Numbered from the stretch's first letter, positions 32,209-41,642 are shown. The stretch: 44,831 bases of DNA from CAXXIC01 sp964534355 (GCA_964534355.1 CAZHNZ010000015.1:1-44831); one strand, 5' to 3'. A program made the numbers and translations. Notes: generated by a model from the letters alone, not told the origin.

Positions 32209-32216
32209 CAAATTTA
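32209..32216 (-). promoter_or_regulatory. Putative promoter -7 element of the rhomboid-rhomboid-EEP operon
   Basis: Minus strand TAAATTTG fits TAnnTTTG, 19 bases before the ATG. A -33 element was not clear. Confidence 0.4.
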
Positions 32217-32305
32217 CGATTTTTCAGCTAAATAAAGGATGAAAAATTGAGCATTTCCAATTTTCATAAATATATTACCAAAAATTTAGAAATTATTCGG
32301 TTTTG

Positions 32306-32339
32306 TTTGTTGAATATGAAAAAATTAATCCTATATTTG
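32306..32339 (+). promoter_or_regulatory. Promoter of the HU gene
   Basis: TATATTTG at 32332-32339 is a perfect -7 element. Upstream are TTTG (32306-32309, 22-base spacer) and TTG (32310-32312, 19-base spacer). The transcript would have a leader of about 65 bases, with ACCC (32352-32355) able to pair with GGGT (32367-32370) just before seven T, a possible leader hairpin. Confidence 0.55.
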
Positions 32340-32413
32340 CAGCTTTCAAATACCCCTCAAACTCGTGGGTTTTTTTATACCGTATTCTTTAACTCTAAAT
32401 TTAATATGCATTT

Positions 32414-32677
32414 ATGAACAAGTCAGAACTTATTGATGCAATGGCATCAAAAGCAGGTATTGCAAAGGGTGATGCAAAAAAAGCCCTTGATGCATTCACT
32501 GCAACTATCGCAGAAGAAATGAAAAAGGGAGAAAAAGTGGCTTTAGTCGGCTTTGGCACTTTCTCGGTAGTAGAAAAAAGCGCAAGAACTGGTATCAATC
32601 CGGCTACAAAAGCCAAAATTGAAATTGCAGCCAAAAAAGTTACCAAATTCAAACCGGGTGCTGAATTGGAACTATAA
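32414..32677 (+). CDS. HU/IHF-family DNA-binding protein
   Basis: An 87-residue nucleoid protein that bends DNA as a dimer. MNKSELIDAMASKAGIAKGDAKKALDAF and the arm region GFGTFSVVEKSARTGINPATKAKIEI in outline (with the intercalating Pro in the RTGINPATK motif) are typical, and the end AAKKVTKFKPGAELEL is the usual HU C-terminus. Single gene with a strong promoter, a long leader and a strong terminator, as expected for an abundant protein. Confidence 0.95.
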   Translation: MNKSELIDAMASKAGIAKGDAKKALDAFTATIAEEMKKGEKVALVGFGTFSVVEKSARTGINPATKAKIEIAAKKVTKFKPGAELEL

Positions 32678-32700
32678 GAAATTTCTTTTTTTTTATGACA

Positions 32701-32743
32701 AATAAGAGGTGTAAACATTTTGATTTACACCTCTTATTTTTTT
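32701..32743 (+). terminator. Strong Rho-independent terminator of the HU gene
   Basis: A perfect 15-bp stem (AATAAGAGGTGTAAA at 32701-32715 with its complement at 32724-32738), 8-base loop and a T-run to 32743. Confidence 0.9.
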
Positions 32744-32762
32744 CACTCATCTATAAAAACAC

Positions 32763-32770
32763 TATCTTTG
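32763..32770 (+). promoter_or_regulatory. Putative promoter -7 element of argS
   Basis: TATCTTTG fits TAnnTTTG and lies 62 bases before the argS ATG, just after the HU terminator. No clear -33 TTTG was found. Confidence 0.45.
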
Positions 32771-32832
32771 CAGCTTCTTTATAGTTATAAGCTAAGACTT
32801 GATAACTCACGACTAATAAACCATACGATAAA

Positions 32833-34626
32833 ATGAATTTAGAGGCAAAAATAGCTCAATCTGCCGGTCGCGCCATCGCCGCACTTTACGGACAAGAGGT
32901 AAATGAGTCGCTCATACAGTTGAGCAAAACCAAAAAAGAGTTTGAGGGACATCTGACGCTTGTCACATTTCCTCTGCTGAAAGTGTCGCGAAAAAATCCT
33001 GAAATAACAGCACAGGAAATCGGACAGTATATGCTGGATAATGAGCCTGCCGTAGCCGGATTTAATGTCATTAAGGGATTTCTCAATCTGGTTATTGATT
33101 CAAAAATATGGATTGGTCTGTTGCAGGATATTTCGGCTCAGCCTCAATTTGGCTATACCTCAGCCGATGAAAATTCGCCTCTGGTGATGATCGAATACTC
33201 ATCGCCAAACACCAACAAACCCCTGCACCTGGGCCATGTGCGCAACAATCTGCTCGGATTCAGCCTTTCGGAAATACTGAAAGCCAACGGAAATAAAGTC
33301 GTGAAAACCAATATTGTCAACGACCGCGGAATTCACATTTGCAAATCGATGCTGGCCTGGAAAAAATGGGGCAACGGCGAAACACCCGAATCGTCCGGCC
33401 TGAAAGGTGATCATTTGGTGGGCAAATATTATGTTGTTTTCGACAAAGAGTACAAAGCCCAAATAAAAGAGCTGATCGAAGGCGGTCAAACCGAAGAGGC
33501 AGCCAAAAAGAGCGCACCTCTGATGCTCGAAGCACAGGAAATGCTCCGGTTGTGGGAAACCGGCGATACCGAAGTGGTAGAGATGTGGAAGATGATGAAC
33601 AGCTGGGTGTATGCCGGCTTTGATGTAACCTACAAGAAACTGGGTGTCGATTTCGACAAAATCTATTACGAGTCAGAGACCTATCTCGAAGGAAAAGAGA
33701 AGGTGGTGGAAGGACTCGAAAAGGGTGTATTCTACCAAAAAGAGGACAACTCGGTATGGGCAGACCTCACCGGCGAAGGGCTGGATCACAAGCTTTTGCT
33801 ACGTGGCGATGGCACATCGGTATATATGACACAAGACATTGGCACCGCCAAACTACGATACAGAGACTACCCGATAAACAAGATGGTGTATGTGGTAGGA
33901 AACGAACAAAACTACCATTTTCAGGTGCTCTCTATCCTGCTCGACAAAGTGGGATTTGAGTGGGGCAAAAGCCTGGTGCACTTCTCGTACGGGATGGTAG
34001 AACTTCCCGAAGGAAAAATGAAATCGCGCGAGGGAACCGTGGTGGATGCCGATGATCTGGTAGACGAAATGGTGAATACTGCCCGCGAGACCTCGCAGGA
34101 ACTGGGCAAACTGGATGGTTGCACCTCCGAAGAGGCTGCCAACATTGCCCGTATGGTTGGATTGGGCGCGCTCAAATACTTCATTCTGAAAGTTGACCCG
34201 CGCAAAAACATGACCTTTAATCCGAAAGAGTCTATTGACTTCAATGGCAATACGGGTCCGTTTATTCAATACACCCATGCCCGTATCTGCTCTGTGTTGC
34301 GCAAAGCCGCAGAACTGGGTATCGATATGGATGCACCTGTATCTGAAAACATTGCATTATCGGAAAAAGAGCAAATGCTGATACAATCGCTGGCCGGCTT
34401 TGCTGCCGTGGTAAAAGAGGCGGGCGAACAATACAGCCCGGCAGTGATTGCCAATTACATATACGAACTGGTAAAAGAGTACAATCAGTTTTACCACGAG
34501 TTCTACATCATACGCGAAGAGGATGAGGCTGTCAGACATTTCCGACTGGTACTTTCGGCCAATGTGGCCAAAGTAATCCGTCTGGGTATGTCGTTACTGG
34601 CCATTGAGGTTCCGGAACGGATGTAG
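32833..34626 (+). CDS. argS: Arginyl-tRNA synthetase
   Basis: Charges tRNA-Arg with arginine in a class I reaction. The 597-residue length is normal. The N-terminal Add1 tRNA-recognition domain (about 1-100) precedes the HIGH motif HLGH (132-135, in SSPNTNKPLHLGHVRNN). The KMSKS counterpart reads GKMKSREG near residue 397. The C-terminal anticodon-binding helical domain ends in the family-typical LLAIEVPERM. It has its own promoter element and is followed 21 bases later by the SDR gene. Confidence 0.97.
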   Translation: MNLEAKIAQSAGRAIAALYGQEVNESLIQLSKTKKEFEGHLTLVTFPLLKVSRKNPEITAQEIGQYMLDNEPAVAGFNVIKGFLNLVIDSKIWIGLLQDISAQPQFGYTSADENSPLVMIEYSSPNTNKPLHLGHVRNNLLGFSLSEILKANGNKVVKTNIVNDRGIHICKSMLAWKKWGNGETPESSGLKGDHLVGKYYVVFDKEYKAQIKELIEGGQTEEAAKKSAPLMLEAQEMLRLWETGDTEVVEMWKMMNSWVYAGFDVTYKKLGVDFDKIYYESETYLEGKEKVVEGLEKGVFYQKEDNSVWADLTGEGLDHKLLLRGDGTSVYMTQDIGTAKLRYRDYPINKMVYVVGNEQNYHFQVLSILLDKVGFEWGKSLVHFSYGMVELPEGKMKSREGTVVDADDLVDEMVNTARETSQELGKLDGCTSEEAANIARMVGLGALKYFILKVDPRKNMTFNPKESIDFNGNTGPFIQYTHARICSVLRKAAELGIDMDAPVSENIALSEKEQMLIQSLAGFAAVVKEAGEQYSPAVIANYIYELVKEYNQFYHEFYIIREEDEAVRHFRLVLSANVAKVIRLGMSLLAIEVPERM

Positions 34627-34647
34627 TAAACTGCTAATCCGACAGAC

Positions 34648-35370
34648 ATGAAACGAAAAAAGGTGATTGTGGTGGGTGCCACATCTGGAATCGGGATGGG
34701 ACTGGCGCGTGTTTTCCTCGAAAAGCATTATCTGGTAGGCATCACCGGGCGCAGGCTTCCCCTGCTGCATCAGTTGTGTAACGAATATCCCGACACCTGC
34801 TTTGTAAAAGCGATGGATGTGACCAAACCCGAAGAGGCCATACAGCAGCTCGATGAGCTGGTGGCTGAAATGGGTGGTCTTGATATATTGATCCTGAATT
34901 CGGGCACCGGACACCGGAATGAACATCTCGATTTTGCACTCGAACTGCCCGCTATACAGACCAATGTATTAGGTTTTACAGCTCTGGCTGACCGTGCATT
35001 TCATTATTTTATCAAACAAAAAGAGGGACATCTGGCTGTGGTCAGCTCGGTAGCCGGAATACGTGGTAGCCGGTTTGCTCCTGCTTACGGTGCGTCCAAG
35101 GCTTATCAGATAAACTACATGCAGGCTTTGCGGCAAAAGGCGAAGAAATTGAAGTTGCCAATAACGGTTACCGATATTCGTCCCGGTTTTGTGGATACAG
35201 CCATGGCTCAGGGCGATAGATTGTTTTGGGTAGCATCTGTGGAAAAGGCGGCTCAGCAGATTTTCGGGGCATTGAAACAAAAGAAAGATATTGTATATAT
35301 TACCAAAAGATGGCGTTTGGTGGCCACATTCATCCGTTTGCTGCCACGACTTTTGTACGAAAAAGTATAG
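34648..35370 (+). CDS. Short-chain dehydrogenase/reductase
   Basis: A 240-residue NAD(P)-dependent oxidoreductase of the classical SDR fold. The cofactor motif is GATSGIGMG (residues 10-18), with ILNSGTG matching the NNAG block in altered form. The catalytic triad is Ser in VVSSVAGIRG, Tyr in YGASKA and Lys four residues later. The C-terminal end carries an amphipathic segment (WRLVATFIRLLPRLLYEKV) that may touch the membrane. Substrate unknown. It lies 21 bases after argS and 49 before the ferritin-like/VIT gene. Confidence 0.88.
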   Translation: MKRKKVIVVGATSGIGMGLARVFLEKHYLVGITGRRLPLLHQLCNEYPDTCFVKAMDVTKPEEAIQQLDELVAEMGGLDILILNSGTGHRNEHLDFALELPAIQTNVLGFTALADRAFHYFIKQKEGHLAVVSSVAGIRGSRFAPAYGASKAYQINYMQALRQKAKKLKLPITVTDIRPGFVDTAMAQGDRLFWVASVEKAAQQIFGALKQKKDIVYITKRWRLVATFIRLLPRLLYEKV

Positions 35371-35419
35371 TGAGTTATGATTTAAACAGAATATTAATCC
35401 CATTTAAAAGGCTAAAACG

Positions 35420-36283
35420 ATGAATGAGAAGATGGTAGAATCGCTCGTTGCTTTTCAGGTGAACGAGATTACAGAGAGTATGGTTTACAGAAATCTGGCT
35501 AAATTAGAGAAGAAAACGGCCAATAAAGAGGTGCTCAACCGCATTGCCGATGAAGAGCTGGGACATTACAATATTCTGAAAAAATTTACCAACCAAAGTC
35601 CGAAAGCGAATAAATTCAAGGTGTGGTGGTACACCAAAATCGCCTCTGTTTTTGGCATTACCTTTGGCATCAAACTGATGGAAAAAGGTGAAGTGCATGC
35701 GCAGGAAACCTACGGCAGTTATGCCCAATACCCCGAGCTGGTGCAGATAGGCGCAGACGAGGGTGTGCACGAAAAGGAACTTATCGACCTGATTGATGAA
35801 GAACGGCTAAACTATATGGGCTCTGTGGTGCTGGGGCTGAATGACGCGCTGGTAGAGCTTACCGGTGCATTGGCCGGTTTCACGCTCGCCCTCAAGAACC
35901 CCGAACTGATTGCGCTCACCGGAAGTATAACCGGGGTGGCTGCCGCGCTCTCTATGGCATCGTCGGAATACCTGTCTACCAAGTCGGAAGGCGGGGATAA
36001 AAGCCCTGTAAAAGCCTCTCTTTATACCGGCACAGCTTATCTGATAACCGTGGTCTTGTTGGTATTGCCGTTTTTGCTTCTTACCAATGTTTTGCTTTCA
36101 TTGAGCATCACTATTGTCACGGCATTATCCATAATAGCCCTGTTTAATTACTATTATGCCATAGCCAAAGATGAGAGCTTCAAACACCGGTTTCTCGAAA
36201 TGGCGACTCTGAGCACAGCTGTAGCCGCCATTAGTTTCGGAATCGGGTATCTGATGAACCGCGTAATCGGGGTGGATATCTGA
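35420..36283 (+). CDS. Ferritin-like (erythrin) domain fused to a VIT1/CCC1 iron transporter domain
   Basis: The 287-residue protein joins an N-terminal ferritin-like four-helix domain (about 1-125) to a VIT1/CCC1-type membrane domain (about 126-287). The metal ligands of the first half are visible in IADEELGHYNIL and GADEGVHEKELIDLIDEERL. The second half begins GLNDALVELTGALAGFTLALKN and has about five predicted membrane helices. Related fusions (for example MbfA) export iron or manganese, so detoxification of Fe(II) or Mn(II) is the best guess. The WbqC gene begins within its stop codon (TGATG overlap). Confidence 0.88.
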   Translation: MNEKMVESLVAFQVNEITESMVYRNLAKLEKKTANKEVLNRIADEELGHYNILKKFTNQSPKANKFKVWWYTKIASVFGITFGIKLMEKGEVHAQETYGSYAQYPELVQIGADEGVHEKELIDLIDEERLNYMGSVVLGLNDALVELTGALAGFTLALKNPELIALTGSITGVAAALSMASSEYLSTKSEGGDKSPVKASLYTGTAYLITVVLLVLPFLLLTNVLLSLSITIVTALSIIALFNYYYAIAKDESFKHRFLEMATLSTAVAAISFGIGYLMNRVIGVDI

Positions 36284-36927
36284 TGCAAAGGGATAATGTT
36301 CTTCTGTCATCGGCCTATCTGCCGCCGCTGCACTATTTTTGTAAGATATTCCACTATAAAAATGTGCTTGTAGAGCAACATTGCAACTACGTGAAGCAAA
36401 CCTACCGCAACCGGTGCAATATAGCCGCAGGAAACGGTCTGATGCCGCTTTCTATCCCCGTGGAACGCTCGGGCGTAAAGTGTCTGACAAGGGATGTGCG
36501 CATTTCCGACCACGACAACTGGCGGAAGCTGCACTGGCAGGCCATTGTTTCGGCATACAACAATACGCCGTTTTTTGAGTATTACCGGGATGATTTTGAG
36601 CCGTTTTATACCCGCAGAATAGATTTTCTTTTCGACTTCAATCAGCAACAGTTGCAACTTTTGCTTCAACTGCTCGATATTGAGACAGAGGTTGGCTTTA
36701 CATCTGTTTACCAAAAAGAGACGGATGAAACGGTGGCAGACTTTCGCGAAAAAATACACCCCAAGATAGATTTTTCATCCGATACAGACTTCACACCTGT
36801 GCCCTATTATCAGGTATTTCAGGCTCAGAATGGGTTTATTCCCAATCTGAGCATTATTGATTTGTTGTTTAATTGTGGTCCCGAATCGGTGCTGATTTTA
36901 CGCGACTCTCACAAGCCTGTTATCTGA
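36283..36927 (+). CDS. WbqC-like family protein
   Basis: WbqC-like proteins of about 210-220 residues occur with glycan or lipopolysaccharide genes; no activity is established. The 214-residue protein shows the family opening LSSAYLPPLHYFCKIFHYKN (start of beta-alpha unit), the CNYVKQTYRNRCNIA block, LSIPVER, and the RISDHDNWRKLHWQAIVSAY segment in outline. Start ATG overlaps the upstream TGA by one base, implying coupling with the iron-transport fusion. Its 3' end overlaps the convergent polysaccharide lyase gene by 8 bases. Confidence 0.85.
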   Translation: MQRDNVLLSSAYLPPLHYFCKIFHYKNVLVEQHCNYVKQTYRNRCNIAAGNGLMPLSIPVERSGVKCLTRDVRISDHDNWRKLHWQAIVSAYNNTPFFEYYRDDFEPFYTRRIDFLFDFNQQQLQLLLQLLDIETEVGFTSVYQKETDETVADFREKIHPKIDFSSDTDFTPVPYYQVFQAQNGFIPNLSIIDLLFNCGPESVLILRDSHKPVI

Positions 36928-39139
36928 TTTCTTTCAGTTCTACCGATACCGTTTGCCCGGCAGAGGCATTGCGTGGCAATTCGACAGTTACAACGGTCTG
37001 TTTGTTCTCAATCCGGCTAACAGCCTGACTGACATTGTATTTGCCGCTGATTGCGAATGTAAATGATTTCAGTTTCTGCGTCGGATCGGCAAGGGTTATC
37101 CGGATGGATCCCTTTTCGCGCTGCTCAATCATCATCAAACCACCGTTTTCAGAAGTTATTTTTGCGGTTTTGGTTTTCAGACTTCCGGCTTTCCAAAATA
37201 CAATTTGATGAATGGTGCCTGCCCTGTTGCACACAGCCTGCATGTTGGTGTCATTTGCCAATGTCAATACCGTCGGTTTTTTAAGCAAAACATTCAGGTC
37301 TGATTTGGATACGCCCGGCACAACGGTGTAGTTGTAGTTGTCTGTCAAGGCTGCATTTTTGCCGTGATTGAGCCACAATTTAAAGACCTTTCCCGAACGC
37401 ATCTCTTTGGGTGCCGAGTCAGTAATGTCGTTCCAGTCGCCGCTTTGCTCCTTTACCGAAAGCATAACCCCGGTTGGCTTTGGAAAGATATAGCCAATAC
37501 TGTCGTGCCATACGTAGTTAACATCGGCAATAGTGGCGGTGGTATCAGCTGTTTGACAGTTTCTTCCGTTCGATGCCGCAACCAGTGCTGCACCGTTTTG
37601 CAAACTCTGATTGATGCCCGTAACAATCTCTTTGTCTGTTTTGGTTTGAATGCCTGCTCCGAGGCAAACCAGACTGTTTTCGAGGTAAAACCAGGCCTTT
37701 CGGGCAACAATATTATTCCTGTTCAGGTGAAAGACAGATATACCTCCGCTTTGGCTTTGCAAGCCGCCTACAAAAGCATTCTTATTTTTATAATTATCTT
37801 TTGGCTGAGGTTTGATAACATCCAGCAAAGGGGCAGTTACACCCGGCAGGCGGTTCCAGTCCCAAAATGGGATAATGTTCCGGTACTCATCGCCACGACG
37901 CATAAATAGCGTGCTTCCATCTGCAATAAAATGGCCTTTTTTGTTTTCGTTGTTGGTAAATTCGGTGCCGATAACCCGCGGTGAGCAGGCGCGGACACAG
38001 ATAAAATGATCGCGGCTGCGGAATACGGAATAGTCGGAACGGTAAAAATGTTTTATTTCCGCATGTTCGGGCAGGCTTCCGGGGAAAACGTTTCGTGTAA
38101 TAAAATCCTGATAAACAGATTTGTATTCGGGATCTGCCTTTTTCAGCTGATCGATGGCCACGCACAAACCCATTGTTTTTCCACGCTGTGCCGACTTAAA
38201 CAGCTGACGACCACAGGCATTGTGATCCATATATCCTTTCCACGTTGTGAGCATGATGCCGTTAACAGCGTAGTTTCTCAGTATTTCTATCTGTTTTGGG
38301 TTGAATGAGATGTCGGTATTTTCGAATAAATTGGCATAATAGGCCATGCTCGATATGTAAGCCAGACCATAATTGCCAAACTGAGGCTGCGGCCCGTGCT
38401 GATGAAAACTATAATCGGGCTGAATTCCCTCTTCTGTTGTGATAAAAACCTCCGATGCAATGGAATCGCGGGCTCTGACAGCCAGCTTTTCGTCGTTTTG
38501 CAGCAATGCCCTGATGAGCACGTTTCCGGCCTGCCACACCTTGTTTTGGCCGGTCTGTCTGAATCCGGCTTTACCCATCACCTCAATGGCTCCGGTGAGC
38601 TGCTCGGGGGTAAGTTCGTTTTCCATATACAGGTAAACAAGACCCAACACCCGGGGCACCCCAATCTGATTAAACCACCAGTTGGTACAGACCGGCTTGA
38701 GCCGTGCCCAGGCGTTTATTCCATTGTGAATTTTCGCGGATAACTCCTTCTGTTGATAAAAAGCAGACCCTTTTTTCCGGTAAGCCTTACACATGTAAAG
38801 AAGTTTTTCTCCGTGCTGAGCAGCAGACCAGTTGCCTTTTTTGTTGTCTTTGTAGTCGATGTCAGGCCAGGTGCCATCGGGCAGCATGGTGTTTATCATT
38901 TTTTCGATCTCCTCCTCTTTTTGGAATGTTTTTCCATACAATTCCCGCAGGGTAAGATCGTTTGTATTTCCTTTGTTTGATATATCGGTTGCCTGTTGAT
39001 GCAGCTGTTCGGTTTGATAAAATGGATTGAGGTCCATCTCTATCATTCGTTCTTTCAGGGTAGAAATAAGATCAGCGGCAGATAGGCCGAAAGAGCACAA
39101 AAGGGCAAATGACAGCAACAGCAAATTCTTGTTTTTCAT
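36920..39139 (-). CDS. Family 8 polysaccharide lyase (hyaluronate/chondroitin AC/xanthan lyase type)
   Basis: PL8 enzymes cleave uronic-acid polysaccharides (hyaluronan, chondroitin sulfate, xanthan) by beta-elimination. From Met at 39139 the protein has 739 residues and a signal peptide (MKNKNLLLLSFALLCSFGLSAA); the longer start at 39163 adds eight residues before the signal and is less likely. The alpha/alpha toroid carries N157 in NWWFNQIGVPR, H248 and Y257 in DYSFHQHGPQPQFGNYG, which line up with Asn349, His399 and Tyr408 of pneumococcal hyaluronate lyase, so the enzyme is probably active. The C-terminal beta-sandwich domains follow. No sulfatase, SusCD or unsaturated glucuronyl hydrolase is adjacent, so it is outside an obvious polysaccharide utilisation locus. 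Confidence 0.9.
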   Translation of the reverse strand: MKNKNLLLLSFALLCSFGLSAADLISTLKERMIEMDLNPFYQTEQLHQQATDISNKGNTNDLTLRELYGKTFQKEEEIEKMINTMLPDGTWPDIDYKDNKKGNWSAAQHGEKLLYMCKAYRKKGSAFYQQKELSAKIHNGINAWARLKPVCTNWWFNQIGVPRVLGLVYLYMENELTPEQLTGAIEVMGKAGFRQTGQNKVWQAGNVLIRALLQNDEKLAVRARDSIASEVFITTEEGIQPDYSFHQHGPQPQFGNYGLAYISSMAYYANLFENTDISFNPKQIEILRNYAVNGIMLTTWKGYMDHNACGRQLFKSAQRGKTMGLCVAIDQLKKADPEYKSVYQDFITRNVFPGSLPEHAEIKHFYRSDYSVFRSRDHFICVRACSPRVIGTEFTNNENKKGHFIADGSTLFMRRGDEYRNIIPFWDWNRLPGVTAPLLDVIKPQPKDNYKNKNAFVGGLQSQSGGISVFHLNRNNIVARKAWFYLENSLVCLGAGIQTKTDKEIVTGINQSLQNGAALVAASNGRNCQTADTTATIADVNYVWHDSIGYIFPKPTGVMLSVKEQSGDWNDITDSAPKEMRSGKVFKLWLNHGKNAALTDNYNYTVVPGVSKSDLNVLLKKPTVLTLANDTNMQAVCNRAGTIHQIVFWKAGSLKTKTAKITSENGGLMMIEQREKGSIRITLADPTQKLKSFTFAISGKYNVSQAVSRIENKQTVVTVELPRNASAGQTVSVELKEIR

Positions 39140-39252
39140 GGGTGTAAAAGTTGTTTGACGCAAAATTAGGTCAAAAAGGAATAGAAAATGTGAGCTATAT
39201 TTTCAAAAAGGTAGAAACCCCGTGTCTAAAGGCGCTCAGGCAGGATATAAAG

Positions 39253-39975
39253 TTATATTTTTTCCAATTTTAATACGACCAGATAGTGGTAATGATCGTC
39301 TTCGAAGAGCTTCTCGCAGGTAAAACCATGTTGACGGGCCAGCGTGTTGAGTGTTTTGTAGTCTATGTAAATCCACCCGAAATCGACACCTTTCCATGCA
39401 CCGAAATCCATGCGGTAATTCATTTCGCCGTAGTAGTTTCCGTTCAGGTTAATCAATGCACTACCATCTTCCTGTTCGTACATATAGAGGATGTCGGACG
39501 AATCGAGTATCAGCCTGCCTCCCGCATTGAGTAATGTGCGTGCCTGCTGAAAAAAGGTGACAAAATTATCCAGTTTTTGCACAATGCCCACGCCATTCAT
39601 CAGGAAAAGCAGTGTATCAAATTTCTCTCCGCTCAGCGAAAAGAAGTCCTGCAAACGGGCATCCTTCACCCCGCGACGCTGCATCACATCTACCGCGCCC
39701 TCCGATATATCGATCGCTACCACATTGCACCCCCGGCCCTGCAGGGCCAGCGCATGACTGCCCGCACCGGCACCGGCATCGAGCACCCGCCCCTGACAGC
39801 CGTTTAGTGCTATCTTTTCTATTTCAGGCATTTGGTCGAACGAGCGAAAAAAGGTGGCAACATCCCACTTTTCGGTCTCCGCCAAATCGCTGAAAACCGT
39901 AAAGCGGGCATTTCGCAGACCATTCTGATAGGCCTGCAACCCTTTGCCATAAGCATCTTTATCCTGTTTCTTCAT
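39253..39975 (-). CDS. Class I SAM-dependent methyltransferase
   Basis: A 240-residue methyltransferase. Motif I is VLDAGAGAGSHALAL (about 64-78) with the glycine-rich loop for S-adenosylmethionine, followed by VVAIDIS with the acidic ribose ligand. An N-terminal helical segment (SDLAETEKWDVATFFRSFDQMP) may form a substrate cap. Substrate is not predictable. Its start is three bases after the ABC-F stop on the same strand, so the two are likely cotranscribed. Confidence 0.85.
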   Translation of the reverse strand: MKKQDKDAYGKGLQAYQNGLRNARFTVFSDLAETEKWDVATFFRSFDQMPEIEKIALNGCQGRVLDAGAGAGSHALALQGRGCNVVAIDISEGAVDVMQRRGVKDARLQDFFSLSGEKFDTLLFLMNGVGIVQKLDNFVTFFQQARTLLNAGGRLILDSSDILYMYEQEDGSALINLNGNYYGEMNYRMDFGAWKGVDFGWIYIDYKTLNTLARQHGFTCEKLFEDDHYHYLVVLKLEKI

Positions 39976-39978
39976 GCT

Positions 39979-41613
39979 CTATTTTCGTTCAATTTCGCGC
40001 AGATTATCCATCTTCTTTTTCTCCAGAAATCCGTATATTCCTTCGAGGTGTTCTGTCACTTTTTTGTTGCCAAATTCATAGACTTTGGTCACAAGTCCGT
40101 CCAGAAAGTCGCGGTCGTGCGATACCACAATCAGTGTACCGTCGAAATCTTTGAGCGCACTTTTCAGGATATCCTTTGTCTTCATATCGAGGTGGTTAGT
40201 CGGCTCATCGAGAATAAGCAGATTGACCGGTTCGAGCAACAGTTTGATCATGGCCAGACGCGTACGTTCGCCACCCGACAGCACTTTTACCTTTTTGGTG
40301 GATGCCTCACCGCCAAACATAAACGCCCCCAGCAAATCTTTTATCTTGTTTCGGATTTCTCCGACAGCCACATCGTCGATTGTCTGAAAAACGGTCAGAT
40401 TTTCATCCAGCAAAGAGGCCTGATTTTGAGCAAAATAGCCAATCATCACGTTGTGACCCAGCGTAAGTTTGCCTTCGTAATCAATCTCTTTCATAATCGA
40501 CTTAACGAGTGTCGATTTCCCTTCTCCGTTTCGACCCACAAAGGCCACTTTTTCGCCTCGTTCGATGGTGAAATTGGCATTTTCGTACACCTGATGATCG
40601 CCATATCTTTTGCCCAGGCCATCGGCTACCACCGGATAGCTGCCCGAGCGGGGAGATGGTGGGAAACGCAACCGCAAAGCCGAAGTATCCTCTTCGTCCA
40701 CCTCTACCAGTTCCAGTTTTTCGAGCATTTTTACCCGCGACTGCACTTGCAGCGTTTTCGAGTAAGTGCCCTTGAAACGTTCAATAAACTCCACGTTTTC
40801 GGCAATCATTTTCTGTTGCTCTTCGTATGCTTTTTGTTGTTGAGCGCGACGGTCTTTGCGCAGCTCCAGGTATTTCGAGTAGTTTACTTTGTAATCGTAT
40901 ATGCGCCCCATGGTCACCTCGATGGTGCGTGTGGTGATGTTGTCGACAAACGCCCGGTCGTGCGAAATCACAATAACCGCTTTGGCACTGTTGATCAGAA
41001 AATCCTCCAGCCACTGAATCGAGTCGATATCGAGGTGGTTGGTCGGCTCATCCAGCAGAATGACATCCGGTTGTTTGAGCAAAATTTTGGCCAGCTCGAT
41101 GCGCATGCGCCATCCACCGCTGAAATCGCCTGTGGGACGGGTAAAATCGCTCCGTTCGAAGCCCAGACCGAGCAACGTTTTTTCCACCAGTGCGTCGTTG
41201 TTGGCCGTATCCACCGAGTAGAACTTCTCGCTTAGGGTAGAAACACGCTCAATCAGTTCGTAGTAGCTGTCCGAATCGTAGTCTGTGCGTTCCGTCAGTT
41301 CCAGGTTACAACGTTCGAGCTCCTTCTCCATCTCCAGAATCTCAGAGAAAGCCTGCGAGGTCTCTTCAAACACAGAGCGGTTGTTTTCTGTCATCAGGTG
41401 CTGAGGCAGATAGGCAATTACGGTCTCTTTCGGTGCCGAAATTTTACCCTTCGACGGGTTACGCTCGCCCGCCAGTATTTTGAGTAAAGTCGATTTTCCC
41501 GCACCGTTTTTCCCCATCAGGGCAATACGATCTTTTTCATTAATCACAAAGGAAACATCCTGAAACAACGTTGTTCCGCCAAATTCTACCGTCAGGCCAT
41601 CTACTGAAATCAT
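39979..41613 (-). CDS. ABC-F family ATPase (YbiT/Uup type)
   Basis: ABC-F proteins are soluble twin-ATPase factors that act on the ribosome, in translation control or antibiotic protection. The 544-residue protein has two ATP-binding cassettes: GKNGAGKST (34-42) with signature FSGGW and DEPTNHLDID, and GRNGEGKST with LSGGE and DEPTNHLDM, joined by a charged linker (about 240-310, KDRRAQQQKAYEEQQKM in part) that is the ribosome-contacting P-site tRNA interaction motif. No membrane domain is present, which excludes a transporter. Length and the short C-terminus place it near YbiT/YheS-type housekeeping members, not certain. Confidence 0.93.
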   Translation of the reverse strand: MISVDGLTVEFGGTTLFQDVSFVINEKDRIALMGKNGAGKSTLLKILAGERNPSKGKISAPKETVIAYLPQHLMTENNRSVFEETSQAFSEILEMEKELERCNLELTERTDYDSDSYYELIERVSTLSEKFYSVDTANNDALVEKTLLGLGFERSDFTRPTGDFSGGWRMRIELAKILLKQPDVILLDEPTNHLDIDSIQWLEDFLINSAKAVIVISHDRAFVDNITTRTIEVTMGRIYDYKVNYSKYLELRKDRRAQQQKAYEEQQKMIAENVEFIERFKGTYSKTLQVQSRVKMLEKLELVEVDEEDTSALRLRFPPSPRSGSYPVVADGLGKRYGDHQVYENANFTIERGEKVAFVGRNGEGKSTLVKSIMKEIDYEGKLTLGHNVMIGYFAQNQASLLDENLTVFQTIDDVAVGEIRNKIKDLLGAFMFGGEASTKKVKVLSGGERTRLAMIKLLLEPVNLLILDEPTNHLDMKTKDILKSALKDFDGTLIVVSHDRDFLDGLVTKVYEFGNKKVTEHLEGIYGFLEKKKMDNLREIERK

Positions 41614-41634
41614 ATCTCTGTTTTAAATTTGGCG

Positions 41635-41642
41635 CAAAGATA
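41635..41642 (-). promoter_or_regulatory. Putative promoter -7 element of the ABC-F gene
   Basis: Minus strand TATCTTTG (complement of 41635-41642) fits TAnnTTTG, 21 bases before the ATG. Confidence 0.45.

Noticed and set aside
39832..41235. A 467-codon open frame on the + strand, antisense to the methyltransferase and ABC-F genes
   Set aside because: It lies opposite two strongly conserved genes and its translation is rich in His, Phe and Gln without any recognisable motif, as expected for an antisense shadow frame.
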